Part shown: one piece after another, positions 28,527-38,263 of the stretch | Position numbering within the stretch: the stretch's first letter is position 1 | How the letters are laid out: each line of letters starts with the position of its first letter | Assembly (NCBI GenBank): GCA_030832095.1 | Contig: JAURJT010000020.1 | Location: forward strand, 62,001-126,000 | DNA: 64,000 bases | Direction: 5' to 3' | Source: Gammaproteobacteria bacterium | GTDB taxonomy: Bacteria > Pseudomonadota > Gammaproteobacteria > Burkholderiales > Burkholderiaceae_B | Translations under genes and position numbers: made by a program | Notes under the pieces: generated by a model | The model's database searches: none | What the model was told of the DNA's origin: nothing | Seen by the model: the letters and a program-made list of their open reading frames with translations, nothing else

Positions 28527-29300
28527 TCATGACCATGCAGCTAAATACTCGGCCCAATGGGGCTCTGCGCTTGCTTGCAAAGTACTGCGCACTAAGTCAA
28601 CTTCAGCTTGATAAGATATTTGATCAAGCTCGCCACGAATCAAGCGAAAGCGGCAGTAGACCAGCCAAGTATTCACAACATCGGTTTCGCAATAGGCCCG
28701 TACTTCATTGGCACGTCCGTTTGACCAAGCGTCCCACACCTGGCTGCCATCCATTCCTAACTTGCCCGGAAACCCACAAAGCTTGGCAAGGTCGTCTAGC
28801 GGTGCGTTACCTCGTCCGTTGTACTTGGCCAAGACATCCATTAAATCGAGATGACGCGTGTGGTAGCGGCTGAGATAGTTGTTATAGCGAAAATCTTTAT
28901 CGTCTTCGCCCATATCCCAATAGCGCGGCGCCGCAATGCCATGGATTAAGGTTCGGTAGTGCAGCACTGGCAAATCAAAACCAGAGCCGTTCCAGCTAAT
29001 GAGTTTAGGGGTATAGCGCTCAATTGTTTTAAAAAAGCTGCTGAGCAAGACGGGTTCGGTATCTTCAGCCTGACCCAAACAGCGCACTCTAAACCCTTTG
29101 TCATCACGAAACACGCAACCCACCACTGCGACGCGTTGCAGGTGATGGGGTAAAAAAGTTGTGCCAGTGAGCTCTTTACGCGCAGCAAACGCACGCTCTG
29201 CCACTTCAGCATCTGAAACCTCTGCGCCCCAGTGATGCAGGCGCCTAAGCCCGTCAATGTCGGGGATGGTCTCAAGATCGAACACGAGTGTCGGTGTCAT
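28527..29300 (-). CDS. Predicted 3'-5' exonuclease of the DNA polymerase B type
   Basis: 257 residues forming one DEDD-type exonuclease domain: Exo I VFDLETIPD (Asp and Glu), Exo II SWNGSGFDLPVL (Asp), Exo III YCETDVVNTWLVY (Asp, with the Tyr typical of DEDDy). This matches the stand-alone PolB-exonuclease family (PF10108). The role is unknown; these proteins are thought to trim DNA or RNA. It starts 11 bp after the nlpD stop, in the place usually held by rpoS. Confidence 0.85.
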   Translation of the reverse strand: MTPTLVFDLETIPDIDGLRRLHHWGAEVSDAEVAERAFAARKELTGTTFLPHHLQRVAVVGCVFRDDKGFRVRCLGQAEDTEPVLLSSFFKTIERYTPKLISWNGSGFDLPVLHYRTLIHGIAAPRYWDMGEDDKDFRYNNYLSRYHTRHLDLMDVLAKYNGRGNAPLDDLAKLCGFPGKLGMDGSQVWDAWSNGRANEVRAYCETDVVNTWLVYCRFRLIRGELDQISYQAEVDLVRSTLQASAEPHWAEYLAAWS

Positions 29301-29311
29301 GCGAAAGACTC

Positions 29312-30127
29312 TTAGCGGCTAGGCAGATATTGCAAGGGGTCGACGGGCGTGCCTTGGCGCCGAACTTCGAAATGCAGACGAACCGAGGCCGCATCAGTTT
29401 GGCCCATCTCAGCGATTTTTGCGCCCTTTTTAACGTCTTGCCCCGCCTTCACCAACAAGGTGCGATTGTGCGCATAGGCAGTGATAAACCCATTGTCGTG
29501 GTTCACAATAATCAAATTGCCCAACCCGCGAACGCCGTTGCCCGCGTACATCACCTTGCCGTTGGCAGCCGCTTCGATCGCATCACCCGCATTACCCGCG
29601 ATGTCAATCCCTTTGGTGGTTTGGGTGAAGCCCTGAATCACTTTGCCGTTAGCGGGCCAACCCCAGCTAATCAAACCCGCGTCAGCAGCGGGTGCGGTCG
29701 TTTCACTAACCTGCGGACTACTCGCCGTAGCATCAAGCGGACGTGCTTCGGGCTTGCTCATGGTACTGGGACGAGGCGCGGCAGCCGCGGCCTCTGTGCC
29801 CTCAGAGAGCCTCAAGGTCTGGCCAACAATCAAGCGGTTAGGGTTCACGAGTTTGTTTAAGCGCAAAAGCGTTGCTTCATCAATGCCATTTGCACGGGCA
29901 ATCTTGTTAAGAGTATCGCCAGGCTTGATCACATACGTGCGGGCAACTGCTGTGCTGCCACTGTTCAGATCGGTGACTGGTGCACGATTACCCGATTGAT
30001 TAGCGCAACCGGCTAGTAGCGCGAGCGCGCACAGCAGTAGCGCACCCGAGCGCCCGCGTCGCTGTGGGTTGACGTTTTTCATAGCGCCTCGTAAAAAATG
30101 ACTCTGTGTCACGTGCTCAGTGAGCAT
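29312..30127 (-). CDS. nlpD: Murein hydrolase activator lipoprotein NlpD
   Basis: About 271 residues from ATG 30127 (AGGAGA 5 nt upstream); a second good start is ATG 30082 (GAGG), which would give a compact lipoprotein signal ending LLAGC. After the lipobox come a LysM domain (YVIKPGDTLNKIARANG) and a C-terminal LytM/M23 domain. The LytM metal ligands are degenerate: KGIDIAG lacks the first His and VRLHFE has Arg for the first His of HxH, just as in E. coli NlpD, which activates amidase AmiC instead of cutting peptidoglycan itself. It follows pcm by 17 bp. Confidence 0.92.
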   Translation of the reverse strand: MLTEHVTQSHFLRGAMKNVNPQRRGRSGALLLCALALLAGCANQSGNRAPVTDLNSGSTAVARTYVIKPGDTLNKIARANGIDEATLLRLNKLVNPNRLIVGQTLRLSEGTEAAAAAPRPSTMSKPEARPLDATASSPQVSETTAPAADAGLISWGWPANGKVIQGFTQTTKGIDIAGNAGDAIEAAANGKVMYAGNGVRGLGNLIIVNHDNGFITAYAHNRTLLVKAGQDVKKGAKIAEMGQTDAASVRLHFEVRRQGTPVDPLQYLPSR

Positions 30128-30144
30128 ACGTTTCTCCTGTTTGC

Positions 30145-30966
30145 TCAAACTTGTAATCCTGATTTGAGAGGTACAAATCTCACTTCTTCGAGTTCTTGCC
30201 TGTTCCAACTCGAAGCACCTGTTCTTGTTACCCGAACTAACCGTTGCGCCCCTGAACCTTCGGGGGCGATCAACACACCACCCACACTCAATTGCATAAA
30301 TAAAGCCTGCGGAATGCGAATCCCAGCCGCCGCCACAACAATGGCATCAAACGGCGCAACCGAGGGTAAGCCCAGCATACCGTCACCATGCACTAAACGC
30401 ACTTTTGTCAGTCGCAGCGCACGTAAGCGCTCTTTAGCCATATCGTACAACGCGCGGATGCGTTCAATCGAGTGCACCTGCTGAAAGACTTGCGCCATAA
30501 CAGCCGCCTGATAACCACATCCTGTGCCCACTTCAAGCACCCGAGTGGGCATGGTGGCCCCACAAACTGATGCGATCATACGTGCGACCACCCAAGGCTG
30601 CGAAATTGTCTGACCGTGACCAATCGGCAGTGAGGCATCATCGTAGGCGCGACTTGCCAAAGCCTCATCCACAAAGGCGTGGCGCGGAATCGTTTGCATG
30701 GCCGCCAGTACCAAATCATTGCTAATGCCTTGAGCCTGCAAGCGTTGCACCATCGCGGCCCGCGGGCGCTCGGAGTTCAGGCCTAAGTTGTCACTTGTAA
30801 GAGGTGCAGTCGCTGTTGCAGTTTGACTAGCTGAGCGGCTCGGAATTCGGGTTGCTGAAATACGCGTGTTGCTGTTTGACGCTGTAATGCCCTGCAACCC
30901 TCGCCCGGCCCCCGTGCGGGTGTCTTTGACTGCCATGCAGAGGGGTGGCAAGAGCACTATTCGCAT
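30145..30966 (-). CDS. pcm: Protein-L-isoaspartate O-methyltransferase
   Basis: About 273 residues from ATG 30966, which overlaps the surE stop by 10 nt; ATG 30981 and 30936 are alternatives. The first 65 residues are low-complexity (Ser/Thr/Arg) and not part of the enzyme. The methyltransferase follows with [33 protein letters not shown] and the SAM motif [14 protein letters not shown]. It methylates damaged isoaspartyl residues for repair. The long N-terminal tail is unusual beside the about 208-residue E. coli enzyme. Confidence 0.92.
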   Translation of the reverse strand: MRIVLLPPLCMAVKDTRTGAGRGLQGITASNSNTRISATRIPSRSASQTATATAPLTSDNLGLNSERPRAAMVQRLQAQGISNDLVLAAMQTIPRHAFVDEALASRAYDDASLPIGHGQTISQPWVVARMIASVCGATMPTRVLEVGTGCGYQAAVMAQVFQQVHSIERIRALYDMAKERLRALRLTKVRLVHGDGMLGLPSVAPFDAIVVAAAGIRIPQALFMQLSVGGVLIAPEGSGAQRLVRVTRTGASSWNRQELEEVRFVPLKSGLQV

Positions 30967-31709
30967 AGCGGACGCACCCATTCAGTCATTTGACCGAGTT
31001 GCGCGTGTTGGGTCAGATCCAGTCGCAAAGGCGTCACCGATACAAACCCCTGAGTGATTGCATCAAAATCGGTGCCCTCAGACGCATCATTCGCGGCACC
31101 GGCCGGCCCAATCCAATAGACCGTTTCGCCATAGGGTGTTGCCGAGCGCACGACGGGTTGCGAAGGGTGACGTTTACCCAACCGAGTCGCCGATACACCC
31201 TTGACTCGCGTGAGAGGCAAATCCGGAAAATTCACGTTCAGCAGCACAGGCCCTGTGAGAGGCTGCGCAAGTTGATGCGCCACGAGACGGTGCGCTTGGG
31301 CCACGGCAGCGTCGAGGTTGGACCAACTTTTGGATACCAGCGAAAAAGCAATTGCAGGGATACCGAACAGATACCCTTCAGAGGCGGCCGCTACTGTCCC
31401 TGAGTAAAGCGTATCATCGCCCATGTTCGCACCATTATTGATCCCAGACACAACTAGGTCAGGACGGCGATCGAGCAAGCCAGTCAGAGCGACGTGCACG
31501 CAGTCAGACGGAGTGCCATTGACGTAGATAAAACCGTTAGCGGCATGGCGAACCGCAAGCGGTCGTGTCAGTGTTAACGAGTTTGAAGCGCCGCTATGGT
31601 TGATTTCAGGGGCAACTACGGTCACTTCGGCCAAGTTGCGCAAAGACGCGACCAAAGCCTCGAGGCCAGGAGCGGTATACCCATCATCGTTTGAAACAAG
31701 AATATGCAT
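30957..31709 (-). CDS. surE: 5'/3'-nucleotidase SurE
   Basis: 250 residues. The metal site begins with the conserved [11 protein letters not shown] at the N-terminus; [19 protein letters not shown] and [24 protein letters not shown] stretches follow. SurE removes phosphate from nucleoside monophosphates and is encoded first in the surE-pcm-nlpD set. It is divergent from plsY. Confidence 0.95.
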   Translation of the reverse strand: MHILVSNDDGYTAPGLEALVASLRNLAEVTVVAPEINHSGASNSLTLTRPLAVRHAANGFIYVNGTPSDCVHVALTGLLDRRPDLVVSGINNGANMGDDTLYSGTVAAASEGYLFGIPAIAFSLVSKSWSNLDAAVAQAHRLVAHQLAQPLTGPVLLNVNFPDLPLTRVKGVSATRLGKRHPSQPVVRSATPYGETVYWIGPAGAANDASEGTDFDAITQGFVSVTPLRLDLTQHAQLGQMTEWVRPLCE

Positions 31710-31845
31710 GTGTCGAGGCTAAACAATACTTTTAATCTAACAGTTGATTGTACTCGCTGACAACGATTTTCAGCTCCTAAATCGGCACCCAAGGCACTCA
31801 CCAGTTAGAATCAGTTGCATCTTTTTTCACGAATGGAAGCTACAC

Positions 31846-32469
31846 ATGGGCATGCCCGCCTTAGAGTTTGCAAATTTAGGTCTGATTGGCCTTGCCTATT
31901 TACTTGGCTCGATCTCGTTTGCTGTCGTGATGAGTCGGGCCTTCGGGCTCGACGATCCCCGCACCTATGGCTCGGGTAACCCCGGTGCCACCAACGTTTT
32001 GCGCTCGGGTAACAAGTGGGCCGCCGGCCTTACCCTGCTTGGCGATGCGGCCAAAGGCTGGCTTGCCGTTTGGGCAGCCGCCCAAATCAACGCCCCAGTA
32101 TCAGTACAGGCGCTGGTGGCGTTGGCCGTGTTCCTTGGGCACCTTTATCCGGTCTTTTTACGCTTTAAAGGCGGCAAAGGGGTTGCGACGGCTTTTGGCG
32201 TCATGCTAGCAATTCAGCCACTGTTAGCCTTGGTGGCCTGCCTGACATGGCTGTTTGTGGCCAAGGTGTTTAAGTATTCTTCGCTCGCTGCGCTGGTCAG
32301 TGCCGTGTGTGCACCTTTATTTTATGTACTAGGGGATCAGCGCGTGTGGGTCACCCAACCCCAGCTGGCTTGGGTATTAGCCGTGATTGCCTTGTTTTTA
32401 CTGTACCGCCATCGGGCCAATATCGAACGCCTGCTCAAGGGCACTGAGCCACGTGTTGGCAAAAAGTAA
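31846..32469 (+). CDS. plsY: Glycerol-3-phosphate acyltransferase PlsY
   Basis: 207 residues with about five membrane helices. The three PlsY motifs are present: [11 protein letters not shown], the KGGKGVAT glycine-rich loop and the region near HRANIERL at the C-terminus. It transfers the acyl group from acyl-phosphate to glycerol-3-phosphate, starting phospholipid synthesis. The start at 31846 has GGAAG upstream; ATG 31852 is also possible. It is convergent with tsaD, 129 bp apart. Confidence 0.95.
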   Translation: MGMPALEFANLGLIGLAYLLGSISFAVVMSRAFGLDDPRTYGSGNPGATNVLRSGNKWAAGLTLLGDAAKGWLAVWAAAQINAPVSVQALVALAVFLGHLYPVFLRFKGGKGVATAFGVMLAIQPLLALVACLTWLFVAKVFKYSSLAALVSAVCAPLFYVLGDQRVWVTQPQLAWVLAVIALFLLYRHRANIERLLKGTEPRVGKK

Positions 32470-32598
32470 GCAACGTACCCTCGCCTGATCAGCTCGCCGC
32501 TTGTTCAGCAGGTCGCCACTTGCGCATCAAGGTGCAACGAGCTCGGCGAACTGCAGGCAGCGCGCCAACGTACAGCGAACTCAAGTACACCGAACTCA

Positions 32599-33627
32599 TC
32601 AAAGCGCAGAAAGCTCCCAGCGTGGGTGAACGTCAAAGCCGTGCCCCTGCCCCGAAAGATCGGCCAACCCGCGCTGCACACGCTGAGCTGCGGCAAACGC
32701 AATCATGGCGCCGTTATCAGTGCACAGTTCAAGGGGCGGAAAAAACACTTCAGCTTTGCGTTTGCTCAACCGTTTGGCAAGAGTTTGTCGTAGCAGACGA
32801 TTTGCGCCTACGCCGCCTGCTACCACTAAACGCGTCAAGCCAGTCTGCTCAAGTGCAGTGGCAGCCTTCGCCACCAACACCTCAACAATCGCGAGTTCGG
32901 TTGCTGCAGCAAGATCGGCACGCATCTGAGCATCGGCCTGCCCTTGTCGCTCGGCCTCTTTCAAGCGTGTCAGCACCGCAGTCTTTAACCCGCTAAAACT
33001 AAAATCAAGAGTATTGCTATGCAGCATGGGCCGCGGCAAAACGATACGCGTGGCGTCCCCCTGCTCGGCAAGCTTGGCCAAGGCCGGGCCACCTGGATAG
33101 CCTAAGCCTAATAATTTAGCGGTTTTATCGAAGGCCTCGCCCGCCGCATCATCGAGCGTCTCGCCTAACAAGTTGTATTGGCCAACGTCATCGACGCGCA
33201 ACAATTGTGTGTGCCCACCTGACACCAACAGCGCGACAAACGGAAACTCAGGACATGGCGTCGCGAGCCGCGGCGATAAAAGATGGCCTTCGAGGTGGTG
33301 AATCGGGATCGCCGGCAAATCCAATGACCAGGCCATCGATTGCGCCACGCTTGCCCCCACGAGCAGCGCACCCGCCAAACCCGGGCCAGCGGTGTACGCA
33401 ATTGCGCCGACGTCTTGCAACGTTAACTCAGCACGTTCAAGCACTTGTCGCGTTAGCGGCACCACCCGCCGCACATGGTCACGCGAGGCGAGCTCAGGCA
33501 CAACGCCGCCATAAGCCGCATGCATAGCAACCTGCGAGTGCAGCGTATGTGAAAGTAATCCGCGCTCGGTACACACCAGTGCGACACCGGTTTCATCGCA
33601 TGAGCTTTCAAAACCCAAGATAATCAT
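32599..33627 (-). CDS. tsaD: tRNA N6-adenosine threonylcarbamoyltransferase TsaD
   Basis: 342 residues, the usual length. An ASKHA-fold enzyme beginning [15 protein letters not shown]; the metal-binding His pair lies in [10 protein letters not shown], and [10 protein letters not shown] is the nucleotide loop. With TsaB, TsaE and TsaC it forms t6A37 in tRNAs that read ANN codons. The gene ends toward plsY; 18 bp upstream lies the ybiT stop, so the two may be cotranscribed. Confidence 0.96.
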   Translation of the reverse strand: MIILGFESSCDETGVALVCTERGLLSHTLHSQVAMHAAYGGVVPELASRDHVRRVVPLTRQVLERAELTLQDVGAIAYTAGPGLAGALLVGASVAQSMAWSLDLPAIPIHHLEGHLLSPRLATPCPEFPFVALLVSGGHTQLLRVDDVGQYNLLGETLDDAAGEAFDKTAKLLGLGYPGGPALAKLAEQGDATRIVLPRPMLHSNTLDFSFSGLKTAVLTRLKEAERQGQADAQMRADLAAATELAIVEVLVAKAATALEQTGLTRLVVAGGVGANRLLRQTLAKRLSKRKAEVFFPPLELCTDNGAMIAFAAAQRVQRGLADLSGQGHGFDVHPRWELSAL

Positions 33628-33645
33628 GATGGCATTTGGTGCGCG

Positions 33646-35250
33646 TTAATCTTCGATGCCGCGCGAAGCCAGATACTCTTCGTAGGTGCCTCGATAATCG
33701 ACCACAGCGCCGCCCGCTTGAATTTCCCAAACGCGGGTCGCGAGGGTCGAAACGAACTCACGATCGTGCGACACAAAAAATAACGTACCCGCAAACTTAT
33801 CGAGCGCCAACTGCAAGGATTCGATAGACTCCATATCAAGGTGATTGGTAGGCTCGTCCATCAACAACACGTTATGTCGGCGCAGCATCAACCGACCAAA
33901 CGACATGCGATTTTTTTCGCCGCCCGACAGTACATGTGGCTCTTTAGGTAAATCGTCGGCCGAGAACAATAGACGACCAAGAATCGAACGAATTTGTTGA
34001 TCATCGTCGGTCGGTTGGCGATGGTACGTCATCCAGTCAAATAAATTGCTGTCTTTTTGCAAAAATTGATCCGACACGTCTTGAGCCATGTAGCCAGCGT
34101 CGGTGTTTTCTGACCATTTCAAGGTGCCACGATCGGGGGCAAGGTCGTTGGCCAACATACGCAATAAGGTGGTTTTACCTGCACCGTTGGCACCGATGAT
34201 TGCAATTTTTTCACCCGCTTCGACCATGGCTGAAAACGACTTGATCACCAAAGAGTCAAACGACTTTTGCACGTGCTCAAGCGTCACCGCCTGGCGATGC
34301 ATCACTTTTAAAATCTCAAAGCGGATGAACGGATTTTGACGCGACGAGGGCTTAACCTCGACTTGAGCCGCTTTAATCCGATCGATTTGTTTCAAACGCG
34401 AGGTTGCCTGACGCGCCTTTGATTTATTCGCTGAAAAGCGTCGCACAAAGTCTTGCAGCTCAGAGACCCGCTCTTTCGCTTTGGCATTTGCATTGGAGAC
34501 GCGCTCGCGAGCCTGTGTCGAGGCAAGCATATAGTCATCATAATTACCGGGGTAGACCCGCAACTCACGAAAATCAAGATCGGCCATATGCGTGCACACT
34601 TGATTCAAAAAGTGGCGGTCATGGCTAATGATAATCATCGTGCTTTGATAGCCGTTCAACACATTTTCAAGCCAGCGAATCGTATTGATATCCAAATTGT
34701 TAGTCGGCTCGTCTAGCAACAGCACATCAGGATTTGAAAACAGTGCTTGCGCCAGCAAGACTCGCAGTTTCCAGCCCGGCGCAATTTCTCGCATCGGCAA
34801 CTGATGCTGATCCACCGGAAACTCAAGGCCCAACAACAACTCGCCAGCGCGGGCCTCAGCGGTGTAACCGTCGTATTCAGCAAATTTCGCCTCAAGGTCA
34901 GCTGCACGCATGTAGTCGTCGTCGGTGGCGTCAGCGTTTGCATAAATCGCATCACGCTGACTCATGGCCTCCCACATCTCGGTGTGGCCCATCAGCACCA
35001 CATCAAGCACGCGTAAATCTTCAAAGGCAAACTGGTCTTGCCGCAATTTACCCATGCGCAAGCCAGGCTCTAAAAAGACATTCCCTGCGGTTGACTCGAG
35101 GTCGCCGCCGATGATTTTCATGAGTGTGGATTTGCCTGAGCCGTTTGCGCCGATTAAGCCGTAGCGATTGCCTTCGCCAAATTTGACGTTAACGTTTTCG
35201 AAGAGTGGCTTGGGGCCGAACTGAATGGTGAGGTTTGATGCTGTTATCAC
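33646..35250 (-). CDS. ybiT: ABC-F family ATPase YbiT
   Basis: 534 residues with two ABC domains and no membrane part. Domain 1 has Walker [10 protein letters not shown] and DEPTNNLD; domain 2 has [25 protein letters not shown] and DEPTNHLD. The linker (around 245-320) is rich in Arg/Lys, as expected for the P-site tRNA interaction motif of ABC-F proteins. It follows E. coli YbiT closely along its length. ABC-F proteins act on ribosomes; the exact duty of YbiT is in relief of certain stalls. Confidence 0.93.
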   Translation of the reverse strand: MITASNLTIQFGPKPLFENVNVKFGEGNRYGLIGANGSGKSTLMKIIGGDLESTAGNVFLEPGLRMGKLRQDQFAFEDLRVLDVVLMGHTEMWEAMSQRDAIYANADATDDDYMRAADLEAKFAEYDGYTAEARAGELLLGLEFPVDQHQLPMREIAPGWKLRVLLAQALFSNPDVLLLDEPTNNLDINTIRWLENVLNGYQSTMIIISHDRHFLNQVCTHMADLDFRELRVYPGNYDDYMLASTQARERVSNANAKAKERVSELQDFVRRFSANKSKARQATSRLKQIDRIKAAQVEVKPSSRQNPFIRFEILKVMHRQAVTLEHVQKSFDSLVIKSFSAMVEAGEKIAIIGANGAGKTTLLRMLANDLAPDRGTLKWSENTDAGYMAQDVSDQFLQKDSNLFDWMTYHRQPTDDDQQIRSILGRLLFSADDLPKEPHVLSGGEKNRMSFGRLMLRRHNVLLMDEPTNHLDMESIESLQLALDKFAGTLFFVSHDREFVSTLATRVWEIQAGGAVVDYRGTYEEYLASRGIED

Positions 35251-35407
35251 GAGATGCCGATTGAGTAAATACGTTGGTTACAACTTGAAAAATTAGTATT
35301 GAGTGTAACAAGTCAGTGCTTTTTGATCTTTTTTGTCCTGCCTTCCCTATCATGCGCAACAGATGTCGAAGTACTTTCGGCATTCGTAGACAAATAAGGA
35401 GATTCGT

Positions 35408-36751
35408 TTGGAATCACTCACTATTTTATTTCATACCTTAGGGGGCTTTGTTTGGGGCCCTGTCATGTTGGTGCTACTGGTCGGCACGGGGGTGTACCTC
35501 ACTGTCAGGCTGTTTGGTTTACAAATTTGGCTCTTACCCTATGCGTTGCGTATGGCGTTCTCGCGCAAACAACATCCCGATTATCCCGGTGATATCTCAC
35601 AATTTCAGGCGCTTATGACCGCCTTAGCTGCCACCATTGGTACCGGCAATATCGCGGGGGTTGCGACTGCCATTGTGCTGGGTGGGCCAGGCGCACTCTT
35701 TTGGATGTGGCTTTGCGCAATTTTTGGTATGGCCACCAAATACGCCGAGGGCTTACTAGCCGTCAAATACCGCGTGCGCGACGAAGACGGCAAGATGTCG
35801 GGCGGGCCCATGTATTACATCTCGCTAGGCCTCAATATGAAATGGCTTGGCATGCTCTTTGCGGTGTTTGGGATGATCGCTGCGTTAGGCACTGGCGCCT
35901 CGGTGCAGTCGAATTCACTTGCCGAATCCATGCTCTCTAGCTTTGGGGTACCTGGCTGGCTCACTGGGGTGGCCTTAACGGCCATCACAGCCCTTGTCAT
36001 TGTTGGCGGTATCAAGAGTATCGCGCGCGTCACCTCGGTGATTGTGCCGTTTATGGCACTGTTTTACTTGCTAGGTGGCCTACTGATTATCGTGCTGAAT
36101 ATCGAGTTACTGTGGCCCGCTTTGACCTTGGTCATGAGCGATGCGTTCACAGGCAATGCCGTGGCTGGTGGTGCGTTAGGCACGGTGATTCGCTATGGCG
36201 TGGCCCGCGGTGTCTTCTCAAACGAAGCTGGGTTAGGTACCGCACCAATCGCTGCGGCTGCAGCCAAAACCGATCAACCGGTCAAACAGGCGCTAGTCTC
36301 GATGACGGGGACGTTTATCGACACCATCATTGTCTGCTCAGTCACGGGCTTAGTCTTAGTGATGGGCGGGATGTATACCGGTGGCAGCACCGGCGCAGCG
36401 TTGACGGCACAAACGTTTGACCGCATGCTGCCTGGGCCCGGCGACTGGATCGTCACCATCGGTTTGTTGTTCTTTGCCTATTCGACGATTTTGGGCTGGA
36501 GCTACTACGGTGAGAAATGCGCTCAGTACGCGCTGGGTAAATGGGTGGTGGTGCCGTACCGTTGCCTCTATACCGCCTTTGTGATGATTGGCGCCGTGGT
36601 TTCGCTGGATTTGGTATGGGCTGTGTCAGATGTCGTCAACGGTCTGATGGCGTTTCCAAATCTGGTTGGCTTGTTATTACTGTCGGGCGTCGTGGTCAAA
36701 GAAACGAGGGCCTTCTTACTGACCCTTAAAGACGAGCGCAAGCAACAGTGA
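35408..36751 (+). CDS. Sodium:alanine symporter family protein (AGCS)
   Basis: 447 residues with about ten transmembrane segments. It contains the AGCS signature region GTGNIAGVATAIVLGGPGA near residue 80 and a GVFSNEAGLGTAPIAAAAA stretch in the middle, both typical of alanine or glycine/Na+ symporters. The start codon is TTG at 35408, supported by AAGGAG 8 nt before it. It is divergent from ybiT, with a 157-bp AT-rich gap that should hold both promoters. A 10-bp-stem hairpin follows the stop. Confidence 0.92.
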   Translation: MESLTILFHTLGGFVWGPVMLVLLVGTGVYLTVRLFGLQIWLLPYALRMAFSRKQHPDYPGDISQFQALMTALAATIGTGNIAGVATAIVLGGPGALFWMWLCAIFGMATKYAEGLLAVKYRVRDEDGKMSGGPMYYISLGLNMKWLGMLFAVFGMIAALGTGASVQSNSLAESMLSSFGVPGWLTGVALTAITALVIVGGIKSIARVTSVIVPFMALFYLLGGLLIIVLNIELLWPALTLVMSDAFTGNAVAGGALGTVIRYGVARGVFSNEAGLGTAPIAAAAAKTDQPVKQALVSMTGTFIDTIIVCSVTGLVLVMGGMYTGGSTGAALTAQTFDRMLPGPGDWIVTIGLLFFAYSTILGWSYYGEKCAQYALGKWVVVPYRCLYTAFVMIGAVVSLDLVWAVSDVVNGLMAFPNLVGLLLLSGVVVKETRAFLLTLKDERKQQ

Positions 36752-36755
36752 TGAT

Positions 36756-36779
36756 GGGGATGAAATTTTTTTCATCCTC
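36756..36779 (+). terminator. Hairpin after the AGCS symporter gene
   Basis: GGGGATGAAA/TTTCATCCTC makes a 10-bp stem with one G-U wobble and a TTTT loop, 4 bp after the stop. There is no T-run downstream, so it may be a weak or bidirectional terminator between convergent genes. Confidence 0.45.
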
Positions 36780-36843
36780 ACCTTTGCAAAGTCTTGCCGT
36801 GTGCGAGGCTTTGCCATGCACCTGCTTTTGACGTCTCGTTGCT

Positions 36844-37800
36844 TTAATGCTGGTGCTCATCCAGCACTAAATGAGCCAGGCCTTTTTCGGTGGCAACACC
36901 AACTTTCGCCCCTACCGGCAAGGTCACCTTCATCGCGGTATGCCCAAACGGCAAACCGGTGATCACGGGGATCTTGACCGACTTGCGAATAAAAGCAATC
37001 GCAGCCTTTAGGTCATAACCGCGATCATGTTCGGCCAAGCGATAGTCGGTGAACCCACCCAACAGCAAGGCTTTTTGTTTGCCTAAGATACCTGCCTGTG
37101 CCAATTGATTGAGCATGCGCTCGATACGATACGGGTGCTCACCCACATCCTCAACAAACAGAATGCCGCCTTTAATTTTTGGCATATAGGCTGTGCCTAA
37201 CAACGAGATAATCATCGCTAAGTTACCGCCCCATAAAATGCCACGCCCATCAACGGGATCTGCATCTTGCGTCTCAAAACTTAGAATCTCGAGTTCGCCG
37301 CGCATGCACTCGCCAAAGATTTCAGCGGTGAGAATCTCGGGTTTTTTAGCCCCAAAATCAAAACAGGCCATGGGGCCTGCGTAGCTGACAGCTTCCGTTT
37401 TTGCGTACAACGCCAAGCTAAAGGCAGTGAAATCACTGTGGCCCACAAACCTTTTGCCTGCATTTGCAAGCGCCTGCCAATCAAGAGATTCAAGCAAACG
37501 ACTCATGCCATAACCACCCCGGCTCGCCATCACAATCGGAAGTTTTTGTTTGAGTGCACGGGTGAACGCCGCCAGGCGCTGCGTATCGGTGCCTGCAAAC
37601 CGCTGGGCTTGATTCAATACGCCGCGATCGAGGGCAACCTTAAAACCCATACTGCTCAAACGCACTTGGGCACGGGTGAGCGTTTCAGGATCCGCCACTG
37701 CACCCGAGGGAGAAATGACGTAGATGCCGCCAGCATCTGGCCGGCAATGATGATCATGCACGTGATCACGATGCCCGTGCGGGGCGCTGGTTTTAGTCAT
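36844..37800 (-). CDS. ldcA: LD-carboxypeptidase family protein (peptidase S66)
   Basis: 318 residues. The S66 pattern is clear: ISPSGAV near the N-terminus, MASRGGYGMSRLL with the nucleophile-region, FVGHSDFTA, and GGNLAMIISLLGT with FVEDVGEHPYRIERML. These enzymes trim the terminal D-Ala from murein tetrapeptides in the cytoplasm during recycling. The first 25 residues are rich in His (HGHRDHVHDHHC), an unusual tail that could bind metal. The start at 37800 overlaps the tadA stop by 8 nt, with AAGGA upstream; ATG 37809 is an alternative. Confidence 0.9.
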   Translation of the reverse strand: MTKTSAPHGHRDHVHDHHCRPDAGGIYVISPSGAVADPETLTRAQVRLSSMGFKVALDRGVLNQAQRFAGTDTQRLAAFTRALKQKLPIVMASRGGYGMSRLLESLDWQALANAGKRFVGHSDFTAFSLALYAKTEAVSYAGPMACFDFGAKKPEILTAEIFGECMRGELEILSFETQDADPVDGRGILWGGNLAMIISLLGTAYMPKIKGGILFVEDVGEHPYRIERMLNQLAQAGILGKQKALLLGGFTDYRLAEHDRGYDLKAAIAFIRKSVKIPVITGLPFGHTAMKVTLPVGAKVGVATEKGLAHLVLDEHQH

Positions 37801-38263
37801 GTTTGGCATCCTTGCTACGTCGTTCTTTAAAAAATTGACGTAAGGTATCGCCGCATTCTTGCGCCAACACCCCACCTTCAACTTGAGTGTGATGATTCAA
37901 TTGTTTTTTAAGCGCTAAATTTAAGACGCTTCCACAGACACCAGTCTTTGGGTCAGGGGCGCCAAACACCACGCGCGCCAAGCGTGCATGCAGCATCGCT
38001 CCGAGGCACATCGCACAGGGCTCGAGCGTGACGTACAACGAAGCACCGGGCAAGCGATAGTTTTGCACCTGTTGCGCCCCAGCGCGCAAGGCCACAATCT
38101 CGGCGTGCGCAGTAGGGTCATGATCAATGATTGTGCGATTAAAACCGGTTGCTAGCAGTTCACCCTGCGCATCGACTAACACAGCACCCACCGGCACTTC
38201 ACCCAATTGTTGCGCCAGCGCCGCTTGCGCCAGGGCCAATTGCATCCAGGCGATATCAGCCAC
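37793..38263 (-). CDS. tadA: tRNA-specific adenosine deaminase TadA
   Basis: About 156 residues from GTG 38263; a GTG at 38290 is in frame and would add 9 residues. The zinc site is HAE (DPTAHAEIVALR) and PCAMCLGAM, with the proton-shuttling Glu in HAE. It converts A34 to inosine in tRNA-Arg(ACG). The conserved WMQLALAQA segment (as WMRHALTLA in E. coli) needs several residues before it, so an internal ATG at 38245 is too short. It overlaps both neighbours by 8 nt, indicating a translationally coupled operon. Confidence 0.93.
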   Translation of the reverse strand: MADIAWMQLALAQAALAQQLGEVPVGAVLVDAQGELLATGFNRTIIDHDPTAHAEIVALRAGAQQVQNYRLPGASLYVTLEPCAMCLGAMLHARLARVVFGAPDPKTGVCGSVLNLALKKQLNHHTQVEGGVLAQECGDTLRQFFKERRSKDAKHD

